In this document: positions 45,087 to 56,559 of the stretch, piece after piece | Layout: every line of letters starts with the position of its first letter | Numbering within the stretch: the first letter of the stretch is position 1 | Position numbers and translations under genes: made by a program | Notes under the pieces: generated by a model | What the model saw: only the letters and a program-made list of their open reading frames with translations | Database searches by the model: none | What the model was told of the DNA's origin: nothing | Assembly (NCBI GenBank): GCA_034359265.1 | Contig: CP136891.1 | Location: forward strand, 76,872,501-76,936,500 | Reading direction: 5' to 3' | DNA: 64,000 nucleotides | Source of the DNA: Canna indica | Taxonomy: Eukaryota > Streptophyta > Magnoliopsida > Zingiberales > Cannaceae

Positions 45087-46190
45087 GGGTACGATAATAG
45101 GATGGTAGGTATCGTATAGGGGCATTGCTAGCGTGTCCACATATGGTACGTCCTAGTCACGAGATCGAGCTGAACCTGCGCACCAGTGGCGGTATGTATT
45201 TTTGGTTTAAATTGATTTCTTATATGATTAATTGTGTGGTTTTTGTGTTCTTACTTCTAGAAATGGAGACACATAATGATGTTTTATTTATTTACTGTAT
45301 GTTTTTTTATGGTTAATTGGCAATGTGGTCAGAGTGGTTTAGGAATTTAATTTCCTTGGAAAAACCTTCTCTTGTTTAACCGACCCATATGAGGGGAAGG
45401 CTTGAACGAATATTTTTGTTATCTTAAATTCATGCATGATTTTTCTTAGAAATTGGTTAAAGGAAAAGGAAGGCCTCTTGGCGGAGGGTTTGGGAAGAGT
45501 CAAAAATTTGCTGGGATAAATGCATAATTGGGTAAGTTAGACAAACATTCATACTTTTATAGGAAGCATATGGTAGGTGATAGAATATGTTTAGCTTATC
45601 TTGAATTAGAATTAAATTAAATATGATATTTAAACTTCATTATGATTGGATATAACATGGTAAAAGAATGTTAGACATTGAAAGACTTAAGAAATAATAA
45701 TAATAAAATACAAGTACTCGTTGTGGATGATGATGCTCTGCAATGTCATATGTTTTGGCACTGCATATAAAAGATAATCATTAATGTTTATGAGAATGCT
45801 TAGTTGAGATTATGACTCGGCATATTTGAAATGAGATATTACCCATTGGAGTTGTGGTCTCGAACATAAGATATTCACCAATTGGATTTAGGGATTATGA
45901 TTACCTATTGATCCTAGGTGGTTGTGCATGAGTTTTATATCTTATAGGTGAGGTTTAACAATTAATTTGTTTTAAGAATGTTATTAAATGGTTGATGTTG
46001 CAAAGGGTTGCTGGCAGATTTTAATTGAAGAAATATAAGAATCAAATGAAGCAAATTGATCATATGTGTTGATAATTGATTTTTAATACTAATTGTTAGG
46101 CTAAGGGTTTAAATGATTTGATTCTTATTTAGCATTGAGTTAGTGTTGATAGATTCGATTACTTGTTTTAATTTAATCATGGAAAAAAAA
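45087..46190. other. Gypsy leader remnant, no gene
   Basis: AT-rich sequence after the primer site with no gag recognised. It probably represents the untranslated leader of the truncated Gypsy element up to the junction with the next element. Confidence 0.5.
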
Positions 46191-46994
46191 ATTAGGTGTG
46201 GTTGGGAGGTCGAGCGGGATATGAGAGAGATGAATAGACCATGTTGGTCGAATGGTATTGAAGGCGTAAGGTAAAACAACAACTACAGGACTATGGACGC
46301 AAAAAATATAAAACCGGGTGTAAGATGAGCTCCGCAATTGTCTTGGGTGAAGATCGACATGTCGCATGCCCATTTGGGCCACTCGTTCATCTTCGCCCAA
46401 GGCAACTGCTTTGTTTGCAACGCTCTCCTACATTATACATGAGACCCCTAACCCCCAAGTGTCACCCCCAAGGTTCTCAAAAGCACGAGAAGCATAACAA
46501 AATTGTGGCCATGAGAAATGGTGATTATCCATGGCCACGACCATGACAAATGCAAGAAAACTGCTCCACTTAATCGTGACGCACGCACCAAGTGTCGAAT
46601 GACCTCGAAATGCATCCAACTCGTACCGTGGGCCTCTTGGGGATCGCACAAAGGATTTTACAAGTATGAACTATAACAAAAGGCAAAATTACAAGGATGC
46701 GAAAATATATTTATAAATATGTAGGGAACATTCCGTCATGATTCGCCGTCGCTCGGGCGCATCGAAAAGTCCCTAACATCCTCCCCCACTTCAAGCTTTG
46801 ACGTCGACGTCGAACTCGCGTCGGCCACACCGCCTTTCTAGCATAGACTGCATTTGCTGAAGTGAATTCTTCACAAGTAGTCGAAGGGAACATCGCCTGA
46901 GTAACGACATGCCACAGTGGGGCTACAACATGCCGAGTTTTGCCATGAAGTCCGCCACTAGAAAATGACTACTTAGAACATCATTGAGTTTTAT

Positions 46995-47350
46995 CATCTC
47001 TTGTTGTTGCGAGAAAGGGCTTTGAGATTCCCTAACTCGTTGCTGGGCAATGAAAGTCCCAGACTTGTGGAGCAAACGAGTGACGTTGAACAACATTCGC
47101 TTGAAGGGGCACCAGTGCCGTTGAGCAACGCTCGCTTGAATGGACACCGAGAAATAGCTACTGGATTCACTAAGTCTCGATGTTGATGGGCTATGAGGGT
47201 CCCAGACTTTGTGGGACACACAAGCGCCGTTGAGCAACGCTTGCGTGAAGGAACCCGAGAAATTGTTACTCAATTCACCAAGTCCCATTTTTGCTGGGCA
47301 ATAAAAAGTCCCAGACTTAAGGAACATACGAGCAACGCTCGTCTCAGATA
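46995..47350. repeat. Three tandem repeats of about 115 bp
   Basis: Units contain AACGCTCGCTTGAA or AACGCTTGCGTGAAGG, a stretch like AAAGTCCCAGACTT, and TGGGCAATRA. They give long minus-strand frames (46923-47375) that are repeat-driven. Confidence 0.8.
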
Positions 47351-47439
47351 ACATTTGGGTGTCGTTGTGCAACACCCAAGTGATGAGTAGTTCCGTGGCT
47401 GCACCACACTAGAGCATTGCCTCCACCGCCGCTTTGAGC

Positions 47440-47610
47440 CGATCTCTTCTTGCTCACTCGCCCCCCACAGGAGTCATGACACTCTCCTCCGAGCCCATCT
47501 CAACGAGCTTCAAGTCTTACAGATCACTGCTTGCTCACTTGCCCCCCGCAGAGGTCATGGCGCCCTCCTCCGAGCCTATCTCAACGAGCTTCAAGTCTTA
47601 CGCTACTCCT
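47440..47610. repeat. Two tandem repeats of about 90 bp
   Basis: TTGCTCACTCGCCCCCCACA and TTGCTCACTTGCCCCCCGCA each lead into CTCCTCCGAGC and then ATCTCAACGAGCTTCAAGTC. Confidence 0.85.
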
Positions 47611-48202
47611 TGAATCACGACTTGAGGGATTTTCTCCAACCGGGTCACAACGTCCGCGAACTCTCCGCACTAAGAGCATTGCTGCCACACCGCAGCTGTT
47701 CTTCACTTGTGCTTGGTTCGGACGTGTCAATCTTGCATTTTAAGAACCATCTGCGCACAAAGCTTGCGTCATAGAGTCCATCTTGCCATGCACACCAACC
47801 TTGCGACTTAGGGGACATCAGCCCAGCGCACCAACCTTGGCCACTCACGAGCCATCGGTTCTGCGCTGCGTCTTAGGGGACAACGCCCTGCGCACTATCC
47901 TCGCGTCTTATGAGAAAGTCTGCTTTTAACACAATGTGCGTCTTACTAGATATCTGCTCAGCGCACACGACTTAAGAGTTATCTTCTCTGTGTGCAAACG
48001 ACTTTGCGTCTTAGGGGCCCATCCGCCCTGTGCAAAAGTCACAATCTTCACATCAATCAATACATGCTTGCCTCCTCGAATACAACAGTTGGAAGGTTCA
48101 TCGACTGGGTTCACTGCATCAGCAACTCGAGCGCCACAAACGGAATGTAACATCGACTATGTCTGCATCGAGGGCTTTCTCAGTTGGAGGCTTGCAATTC
48201 TC

Positions 48203-48214
48203 GCTCTGATACCA
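48203..48214 (-). promoter_or_regulatory. Primer binding site of the non-autonomous LTR element
   Basis: On the minus strand this is TGGTATCAGAGC, two bases from the LTR end. Confidence 0.85.
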
Positions 48215-48618
48215 ACTGTCACGGGCTAATTGTTTCGTGCGAAAGAACCCGTGCGACATTCTTGCATCTCGTGCAAGGGATAAGCCTTAATCCTGAATTC
48301 GTTCCGAATTGGGCTTCCCGACTTAACATCGCAGGGCATATGTTGGACCACGTGCGAACCTCTCATTCCATGTCCGCGCCCCCAAAATATAAATAATTTA
48401 ATCATGTTTCTCTTTATTAAATTTATTAAAATGTATAACATTTTTTATACATGCATAATATATCTTAGAAAACACTAATAAATTATCAAATAAATAATTT
48501 TTTTATATCAAAATACAGATACAAATACTAACAAATCTATTTTAGAAAGAAATTATAAAAATATTATAAAAATATTATTAAAATATTATTTCATCAAAAT
48601 ACGGATGGTAAGAAATAC

Positions 48619-48654
<36 letters not shown>

Positions 48655-48899
48655 TAGTTAATATATATCTTATGAAAATATTATTAAACTGTCATAAAAC
48701 TATTAATTGTATTGTTTAATTAATTTGTTTAAAATTTTAGTCAAATATTTGTTATTATATACACAATATATAGATTTAGAGGTAGCATATCAAATTCCAA
48801 ATATTATGTCCCTTTAACTCCATATGTATCTCCATATATCTCATCTCTTTAAATTCTCTCATGCAAATTTCAAATAACATTAAAAGTTGAGAGATAGCA

Positions 48900-49504
48900 A
48901 ATCAAGGGCGGTCCTAGAAAAAATTGGAGAAGAAAAGAGAAAAACTTAAAAACCACCAAAATGGTTTGTGACTGTCTCTTTGAAATCAACTGATCCTCAT
49001 TAGTGTGAATCAGTCATGAATTTAATAATGCATGGCTCGTGTGGTGATGCACAGAAAAATTCTCTTTGCATGCAAGATGGTAGATGTATACGATATTTTT
49101 CGAATAAGTTCGTAGACAGAACAATCATCTATGAGGATAGATATCCAATTTATAGAAGAAGAGATAATGACTGAACAATTAAAAATGAGAAGATTGATTT
49201 TAACAACTATTTTGTTGTCCTTCGTAATAGATACATGTTGAAACATGATGCACTCATTAATGTTGAATGTTGTAATAAATTGAAATCAATTAAATATCTT
49301 TTCAAATATATGAATAAAGGTCATTATTGTGTCACTGCCACATTTGTTGACTCTGCATCATAGTTTGAAATACAAGCTCATGTTGATGAGATCAAAATAT
49401 TTTATGATTGCAAGTATATCTCACCGTGTGAAGTAACCTGGATAATTTTTTCAGTTTTGACATTCATTACAAATATCCATTTGTGCAACGATTGTCGTTT
49501 CATC
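48900..49504 (+). pseudogene. Helitron Rep fragment of H2
   Basis: Text matching the Rep-region sequence of H1 and H4 (for example DNA around TTAACAACTATTTTGTTGTC and ATGAATAAAGGTCATTATTG), with stops and frameshifts. It ends abruptly at 49504 in GATTGTCGTTTCATC, where H4 continues into further Rep sequence; here Copia sequence begins instead. Confidence 0.7.
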
Positions 49505-49763
49505 AATGATGATGATGATAATTTTCAAAATCAAGATTAGTAGTAGGTGAGTGACCATTGTCATCACCACCTTCATTAAAAGTGTCAATTTCTTCAATTT
49601 TGGCATAATCATATAAAATATTTAACGTGACACATAAATCAAAAGCCGAAGAGCAATGCATGACTTTTTCTAGAGTGTCATTTGGTAAGGTGCAAAAAAT
49701 ATAATTCATGACATCTCCATTATACTTAAATATTTTCTTATCTAATTCACTCCAAGCATGCAT
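49505..49763 (-). pseudogene. Copia gag fragment of element B
   Basis: Encodes AWSELDKKIFKYNGDVMNYI, LCVTLNILYDYAKIEEIDTF and a tail DDNGHSPTTN, all close to the gag at 8389-8130. It is truncated within the hinge before the zinc knuckle. The part nearer the N-terminus continues beyond the Tourist MITE at about 50680-50770. Confidence 0.8.
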
Positions 49764-49821
49764 GTCAACCTTAGGTTCAATGAATTCTAAATGTAATATG
49801 TTAAAGACACCAAAACCTTTA

Positions 49822-50669
49822 GGGCCTGTTTGATTAGCGAAACCAAGTCTGTTTTCATGATTTCGATTTCATTGAAACCAAAACTGCTTACGAAAATGTG
49901 TTTGGTTCAACATTTTCATGAAACTGAATCGAAATCAGAATGAAAATAAAATCAGAATGAAAACGAAATCAGTTTTATTAACAAAAATGAAAATACCATA
50001 ATGTTATTTTTGTGGTTTCGAGACTGTCGATTTTGTTATCAAACTGCAGTGACAACTTTGTAATTATAAATATTTTTTTATAAAATTAATTAATTAATTT
50101 AAAATAAAATAAAATAATATCTAGTTTTTAAAAATAAAAATAAAAATCATCATTTTCAACTCAAACTATTATCTTAAATTTACAAATTAATTAAACTAAT
50201 TTATATCTAATTGACTCAAACTCAAATTTTAAATAACTCAATTTTCTTAAAGTTGATCTATTTATAATTTAATCAAAACTAATTTTAGACCATTGGACTT
50301 ATTTTTTTAAAAAAAATTATAATAGCTATTAATTAACTTTTATATCTAGATGAACAAAAAAATCTTAAATTACCAATAACTTAATTAATTAAATCATATA
50401 AATATTTTATAGCAATATTAGCAAACATTGAATTTTGTAAACTAACTAAACATTTAATTACTAGTAAAAATGTTCAAGGAAAATTAATATTATTTTTTAT
50501 AACCAAATAATTATTCACTGGTTTCAACTAACTAAAACTGATATTGTTTTCATTAACCAAACGTGTTTTCAAAAAATTGAACACTAGAAACCAAAACCAA
50601 ATTTTCGAAACCAAGTTTTCAGTTCACTGAAACCAAACCAAAAAATAGTTTCGCTAATCAAACAACACC
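49822..50669. mobile_element. Tourist-like (PIF/Harbinger) MITE
   Basis: The 848-bp element starts GGGCCTGTTTGATTAGCG and ends CGCTAATCAAACAACACC. The 3-bp target duplication TTA lies at 49819-49821 and 50670-50672. It interrupts the gag of Copia element B; the related gag near 8395 lacks it. Confidence 0.92.
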
Positions 50670-50818
50670 TTAGTCTTTAAATAAGTATACATCCTATATT
50701 TCCAAAGACCAAAGTTCGAGTCATCGAACCTAGGAGGTGAAGACGCTACCAACTTTAGTGTCATTCTAGGATCGAGACAAGGTGTATAAGAGATGGTGAA
50801 ATCTCAAGCTACGGACCC

Positions 50819-50830
50819 GCTCTGATACCA
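50819..50830 (-). promoter_or_regulatory. Primer binding site of Copia element B
   Basis: On the minus strand TGGTATCAGAGC, two bases from the LTR. Confidence 0.9.
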
Positions 50831-50832
50831 AT

Positions 50833-52173
50833 TGTTGGGTGAAATGGCACACTAGAGGGGGGTGGATAGTGTGTTAATATATTAATTAGCATAAATATGA
50901 TTTTAATCGTTTCTTGATTAGTTAGACTAAGCACGATATTTATAGCACACGGAAGTAATAAATACAAAGCAATAAGCACAAGCAACTAACAATGCTAACA
51001 CAAGTATTTATAGTGGTTCGGCCAACCGCCTACTCCACTACCTTGGCTCCACACCAAGGATTTCTAGCCAACTACTTTATAGAACTTGTGTTTTCCTTTG
51101 AATACAACTAAGGACACAATTCTCATCTCTTTGAGAACTCCTCAAACTTATTCACCTAGGCAAAACACAAATCTACAAAGTCTAACCCTAAGTATTTCTC
51201 TAGCCCACCTAGCAAGTTATTACAGATAAAATAGGTTTGAAATAAATCTTCAAATACAAAGAAAAAGAGCTGAGAATTGAAAGAAGGACCAATGCTCTTT
51301 TTTCCAAGCCTTCAAGCCTTCAACTCGACCAGTAGATGAACTTGAATCGCAGCAGAGTTGAGGAACATAACTGGGCGCTTGAGAAGGATGTTGACGGAAG
51401 AACATGGCGCAACAATTAATTCTTTTTGAAGGCTCAAATCACTTCTAGAAATGTTTAATTAAAATTGTAAAAAATAGTTAAAGGAGTTAGATGAGGGATA
51501 TTTATAACCTCTCAGTTAAACGACGGTTCAACGGGTAGAAAACTAGTCATTACCGTCGTTTAATTGATAGGACGATCGATCGTTGGTCGACCGATCGATC
51601 GACCGCAGGCTTTCTGCGCTTAAATCACGCTGCCCAGTCGACCGACGCAGTGAAGCCAAGGGCGCGATCTGCGATCTGCAATTCGGTCGACCGATCGATC
51701 GACCGATGCTCCCTTTGCCAAAGTATGGCCTATGTCGGTCGACCACCCGGTCGATCGAAGTAGCCACTGCCGCTTTTTACCCGTCTTCGGTCGACCGAGA
51801 GGCTACTGCCAATTTGCGGCATCCTTCGATCGATCAACCAGTCGATCGAGATGGCTACAGCCATTTTTCTTGTGCGCTTCATTTTTGGGTTCCGCCCTTC
51901 AACGTGCGTCAACTTGGAGAGCTTTCCATGTGATCTTTGGACTCGTCCAATACGTCTTTGGTGCATATGTCGAAGTTTGAGATATTCCACGATGAACCTG
52001 AGCGCGACGATCAATGTCTTTCCGATTTTCTGATTTTTTCCGATATTTTCAATTGAAGACATCGAACGCTAATAAGAATGGAACCTGGAAGATTTTTTCA
52101 ATAAAACATTAGTTCCATATTTGTTATCATCAAAATCGAGATTAAGACCAAGGTTGAAAACCTTAAGCCAACA
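50833..52173 (-). repeat. LTR of Copia element B, 1341 bp
   Basis: Read on the plus strand it begins TGTTGGGTG and ends AAGCCAACA, so the ends have the inverted TGTTGG/CCAACA of Copia LTRs. Its first bases match the palindromic LTR ends at 12568-12948. The open frames at 51543-52062 lie within it. Confidence 0.88.
51565..51860. repeat. Cluster of palindromic GGTCGACC/GATCGATC motifs in the Copia LTR
   Basis: At least five units such as GGTCGACCGATCGATCGACC (51584-51603 and 51686-51705 regions) and GGTCGACCACCCGGTCGATC lie in about 300 bp. Each is itself nearly self-complementary. They occupy the LTR and may act as promoter or regulatory elements; that role is inferred. Confidence 0.75.
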
Positions 52174-52642
52174 CTTATCACATTCTAGAGGGAGTTTGTT
52201 GGATCAGATCTATATACCCGACTACTTGAACTGCATCAAATATTTTGGTGTTCTTAATCATTCTTTTACATTAAAAGTTGAGACTCTTATTAGTTTGCTA
52301 AGAAATATCGATCCATCTGCCGGATTATGTAATAGGATACGATTGGTGTTAACAAGACTTGAGAATTGAGTCCCTGAAACCAAGATTATTTCTGAAATTA
52401 ATTGCAGAGAAAAGATATTTATTCCACGTATGTCATTGACACAATCATATCCAAGACTACCAGTTAAATTTCAAATGAGACAATTTCATGTTATGATTTC
52501 TTATGCGATCAATAAAAGTCAGGGTCAATCACTATCAAATGTCGATATTTTTCTAAAATATTCACTCATGAACATATTACTTTATATCGTAGTGTCTAGG
52601 GTAACCAATAGGAAAAATTTAAATTTTTTGATTTGTAATTGA
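52174..52642 (+). pseudogene. PIF1 helicase C-terminal remnant of H2
   Basis: Contains RLPVKFQMRQFHVMISYAIN, then SQGQSLSNVDIF, and the helicase motif VI-like VVSRVTNRKNLNFLI (52455-52640), matching the end of plant Helitron PIF1 helicases. An upstream in-frame stop and missing motifs make it non-functional. Confidence 0.82.
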
Positions 52643-52691
52643 GAAGATCATATTAAAAAATAAACTACAAATATTGTATACGAGTTTTCCG

Positions 52692-52737
<46 letters not shown>

Positions 52738-52825
52738 CATGATTTCTACATACTATTGTTTTACAAACATTGATATATATTAATAATAAATTTATTAGAT
52801 CTAATATGAATTAAGATCATAGCGC

Positions 52826-52846
52826 ATCGCGCAGGTCTCATACTAG
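52826..52846 (+). other. 3' terminal hairpin and CTAG end of H2
   Basis: Stem GCGC-ATC-GCGC followed by CTAG at 52843-52846, the Helitron 3' end signal. Equivalents: H1 about 41829-41849, H3 about 57041-57067, H4 about 61787-61811. Confidence 0.85.
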
Positions 52847-53099
52847 GATTAAGGCGCTCTAGGAGAATTGTTCAAATGGCCAAGTGGCACTCTAGCCTGC
52901 ACAAAAAAATTCTCCTTGTATGCACAATATTATTTTTTAAATATATGCATTTATTACATATTGAAAAAATGTGTATTTATTACATTGATTTTTTTTTATG
53001 GCATGTAATATTATCTCTCTTGAATGACATGTAATATTATTACCTCTTTTAAATATGTAATATTACCTTTTTTATGAGAATTAATTTTTTTTGCAACAT

Positions 53100-53740
53100 T
53101 GGCAATATTGGATTTAATTGAAATATTAAATTAATTTGTTTGCTCCTTGATTGTGGGAGTTGTTGGTAGTTGACGAAAAAATATATGTTAAATTCTCATA
53201 ATTGATGTGTCTAATAATCCTTCTAATACTCACATGGAATAAATATTTTTATATTTTTAAATAATGGGTAAAATTAAAATTAAGTTAATTTATTAATATC
53301 ATATTCTTTTATCAGAAGTAAAAATAAATATACGAATTAAAAATTTAGCTTTATCTGATCTAAACAAATGAGGAATATGACATAGGCTTATTCTAAGTGT
53401 TTATTTGATCTAGAGTTCATAAGTGCTTATTTGATGAATTATAAGTTGAGCATGAATTAGAATTAAAATAAAAAATTAATAAAAAAGTATAATAAAAAAG
53501 TTTGTGCTGGGTTCAACATTCTTCTTGATGGGTAGGAGCTATGCAACTAGGAGGTGGCACCTTTCCAAATTTGAGAATTTCCCTAGACAAGTGATCGAAG
53601 GCCATGATTCATTTCATCTTCTAGATCACAAGAATCATGCACTTGATGCTTTAGTTGTAAAATTAACTTCATTGTTTTTTATAAAAAGAGGATTTATATT
53701 TATCATATGTGTTGTAATACTTCATCTTACAATATTTACC
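53100..53740. other. H3 segment of unknown origin
   Basis: Not shared with the other Helitron copies as far as can be seen. The stretch 53500-53680 has higher GC and codon-like texture (plus frame 53504-53785), but no family was recognised. It may be more captured DNA next to the VQ piece. Confidence 0.35.
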
Positions 53741-53802
53741 ACATATATGGAGAAAAAAATATCAAAATTACCAATAGAAATCTAAATGCTACACATGAAA
53801 AG

Positions 53803-54052
53803 CTAAAATCCATTGTCCATGCTGAAATTGGACGTCTCCTCAACCTCGACTCCTTTGTTCAGGTCAATGTTGGGAGCACCGAAAGAGATCAATTGAGATG
53901 GAGGAAGAGAGAATTTCCCAGTTAAGAGCTGCACCAATCTCATGAACTCTTGAGGCCTTGCATGGATCACCTCCGGCGTGTTTACATGAATGATCACATG
54001 ATTGTTCTACTGTTGTTGATCATTGCAAGACCTCACTGGCTGTGACCGCCGT
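53803..54052 (-). pseudogene. Captured fragment of a VQ-motif protein gene
   Basis: VQ proteins are small plant regulators that bind WRKY factors or MAP kinases. The minus strand encodes NNHVIIHVNTPEVIHARPQE, then FMRLVQLLTG, which is the defining FxxxVQxLTG motif, and KFSLPPSQLISFGAPN. Translation continues to a stop at 53803. Upstream the frame contains a stop (DQQQ, stop, NN) and then passes into Helitron Rep sequence at about 54045. The piece lies opposite to the Rep/PIF1 orientation inside H3 and has no proper start, so it is a captured, non-functional gene fragment. Confidence 0.88.
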
Positions 54053-54430
54053 CAATTTTCGATTGGAAGAATATTTTTTGTTCCCCTAGGAATGAGTTAG
54101 TTATACTCTTTGAGAATTCTACTAAACGTGGTCAGGATTTCAATATCTTTCGAGGATATTAGAACAGTCAATGGTAAAGTTTACCCAACTTTTAAATATG
54201 TATGCTATAATTTAGAGTTGACTGACGATGACAAAGAATATGTAGATGCAATTAAAGAAACAACTACATGAGGATCAAGTTTTTCTCTTAGAAAATTATT
54301 TGCTACATTATTATTATATATCGAACTCGATGTCTAGACCAGAATTCATTTGGGATGAGACTTGGAAATTATTAACTGAAGATATACCTTATTTGATAAA
54401 GCAAGTGTTACAAAGGGAAGGTATGAAAGC
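54040..54430 (+). pseudogene. Helitron mid-Rep remnant of H3
   Basis: Matches 58895-59270 of H4: FEDI-type sequence near 54150, a GKVYP-like stretch, DDDKEYVDAIKETT and SMSRPEFIWDETWKLLTEDI. Frameshifts break it. It is joined at its left side to the VQ fragment. Confidence 0.7.
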
Positions 54431-54659
54431 TATATATTTGTTATATATATATATCTATTGTTATTTTTTTATTACCAATTAATATTTTGAATTTCAGATG
54501 TTGTCATTACTGATGATGAACTCAAAGATGATTGTTTAGAGAAAATTAATTTTGATTCTAAAATGATGTGGCAAAAGTTTGGATGACTTTCCTACAATGT
54601 GAAAATCATCTCGATCATCAACAAACATTAACAATCGCTTAATTGCTGAGGAGTCGCGC

Positions 54660-56320
54660 TACAATCGGAGGAGATTGAGAAAGGAAAATTAAGAACAAGT
54701 TCAATACTTAACTTTGGAACAGAGACAAGTTTATGATAAGATATTGGATGTTGTTAAAAGAGAAAAGGGAGGTGTTTTTTTTGTCTTCGGATATGGTGGA
54801 ATCGAAAAGATATTTATTTTTTTACTCTTGCATATGCACTTCGATCTGAATGGAAAATTATTTTAATAGTTGCGTCCAGTGGAATAACATCTTTACTATT
54901 ACTTGGTGGAAGAACAATGCATTCTCGATTTGTGATCTCTCTTAATCTGGATGAGTATTCTACTTGCAACATTAAACAAGGTTCTCCGTTGGCTGATTTA
55001 TTGTTGAGAACAAGTTTAATTATTTGGAACAAAACTCCAATGATGAATATGTATTATTCAGATATATATTTAGTAAATTTCATTAAATACAAATCTAATA
55101 GTCCAATTCTCTTAATTTTAGATATTGTTTTGAAGTGCTTGATAGAACATTGTGTGATATTATGCGTTTTAAGAATATAAACAACAATGATCATCCTTTT
55201 GGAGGTAAGACTGTAGTATTTGGGGGAGAGTTTAGATAAATTTTACCTATCATTCATAGGGGTGGAAATAGGTCAGGCGGTCTGTCAGGGGCATGTGGTC
55301 TGGCCTGTATTTGGCATGGCCTGACTTGTTTAAAAAAAATCAGGCCAAGACTTTGAAATAGGCTTATTTTCCTTAATAGACTAGACTCAAACTCAATTTA
55401 AAGCCTATTGAGCTTGATAGGCCGGCCTGGGCCTGTTAAGGTGGTGTGTGTATATATATATAATATTATTTTTTTATTACGTATTTATATTAAAATTATT
55501 TTAATATAATAATTAATATTATTTTAATTTAATAAAACACAGGCTGGAAATAAGTTTCATAAACAGGCCACAGGCCAGGCCAAGCCAATGAACAGGCCAG
55601 GCTCAGGCCAAATTTTAAGCCTATAACAGGCCACAGGCCAGGCCCAAGCCAATTTTCTACCATATAGACCTGGCTTGTTAAGGCGAAAGCCTGGCTTGGC
55701 CTGGCCTGTTTCCATCCCTAGTCATTCATAAGGGAAGCAGACCAGATATTATTAATGCAACACTTAGTTGATCTTACTTATGGGACGACTATGAAGTTTT
55801 GAAGCTAACAAAAAATATGCGTCTCACTGTAAATAACTCCAATGACAATACAGATGATTTGAAAAGTTTTACGGATTAGATATTATCGATCAGTGATGAA
55901 AAGATAGGTGATCCTGGTGATGGTTATAAGGTAGTCCGAATTCTAGATGATAACTTGATTTTGGATGCAAGTGACCCTGTTGCTGTGATTGTTGATGCAA
56001 TTTATTCTGAGCTTATAGCAAATGTCAATAATTTACAATATTTGCAACAAAGAGCTATATTAGCTCTCATTCTAAATATTGTTGAGATGATTAATAACTA
56101 TATGATTTCTCTAAATCAAAAAGAGCCAACGATATTTTTGAGCTCAGATAACACGTACTTATCATATTCTGGAAAGAGTTTATTGGATCATATCCACATA
56201 CCAGACTTCTTGAACTATATCAAATGTTATGGTGATCCTAATCATTCTTTGACATTAGAAATTGGGACGTACTCCTATTATTTTGCTAAGAAATATCGAT
56301 CCATCTGTCGGATTATGTAA
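54660..56320 (+). pseudogene. PIF1-like Helitron helicase of H3 (broken)
   Basis: The helicase thought to unwind DNA during rolling-circle transposition. Visible parts: a degenerate Walker A (FGYGGIEKI for the usual GYGGTGKT) near 54790, SGITSLLLLGGRTMHSRFVI-like text at 54870-54940, LNLDEYSTCNIKQGSPLADL and a motif II-like stretch near 55030. After the MITE come DASDPVAVIVDAIYSELIAN and LLDHIHIPDFLNYIKCYGDP to 56320. A hAT MITE (55257-55720) and several stops and frameshifts destroy it. Confidence 0.8.
55257..55720. mobile_element. hAT MITE in H3 helicase
   Basis: The 464-bp element starts TAGGGGTGGAAATAGG and ends CCTGTTTCCATCCCTA. The 8-bp flanks ATCATTCA (55249-55256) and GTCATTCA (55721-55728) match at seven positions. 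Inside it is rich in CAGGCC/GGCCTG motifs. Confidence 0.88.
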
Positions 56321-56559
56321 TGAAAAACGATTGGTGTTAACAATCATAGTATAACCACTATGTATTTTGATTTATATATATATATATATATATAATTTTT
56401 GGTTAAATAGCTAACATCACTATTTTTTTCTTCTATAGGGGGCAATGATAATATCAATACGCTTCATGCGGAGATTGTTGCAGACTTAAAGTTAATGTTT
56501 GATTAATATAATGTATGTTTGATTAATGTTCCTTTATGGTGAAGATGGTTATAGAGAAG

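Larger units (their letters stand above)
46190..48385 (-). mobile_element. Minus-strand non-autonomous LTR retrotransposon, truncated
   Basis: The minus strand carries a primer site TGGTATCAGAGC (48203-48214) just inside an LTR whose inner end lies at 48217 (TGTCACGGGC on the plus strand). Only about 168 bp of this LTR remains before Helitron sequence resumes. The interior is GC-rich for the region, includes the phrase CATCCTCCCCCACTTCAAGC and tandem repeats, and encodes no recognisable gag or pol. The left boundary is uncertain. Confidence 0.65.
49505..52173 (-). mobile_element. Copia element B (LTR, primer site, partial gag)
   Basis: A minus-strand Copia relic related to the one at 7144-12948. 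One complete LTR lies at 50833-52173, the primer site at 50819-50830, and gag runs from about 50760 down to 49505, interrupted by a Tourist MITE. The 3' part of the element is gone: gag joins Helitron Rep sequence at about 49505. The LTR outer end at 52173 joins Helitron helicase sequence directly. Confidence 0.85.
41850..52846 (+). mobile_element. Helitron H2, interrupted by several LTR elements
   Basis: Starts TCTAAATATATATAAAAG directly after the CTAG of H1 and ends at CTAG (52843-52846) behind the hairpin GCGC-ATC-GCGC. Helitron sequence is present at 41850-42050, about 48386-49504 and 52174-52846. The gaps hold a Gypsy LTR fragment plus a minus-strand non-autonomous LTR element (42051-48385) and a Copia element (49505-52173). 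Helitron sequence is missing at both gaps compared with H1 and H4, so deletions accompanied or followed the insertions. Confidence 0.8.

Noticed and set aside
51543..52062. Overlapping frames with SIDRSTNDRS-like text
   Set aside because: They are produced by the palindromic GATCGATC motifs in the Copia LTR.
53504..53785. 93-codon frame beside the VQ fragment
   Set aside because: It has codon-like texture but no recognised family, so it is listed only as a segment of unknown origin.
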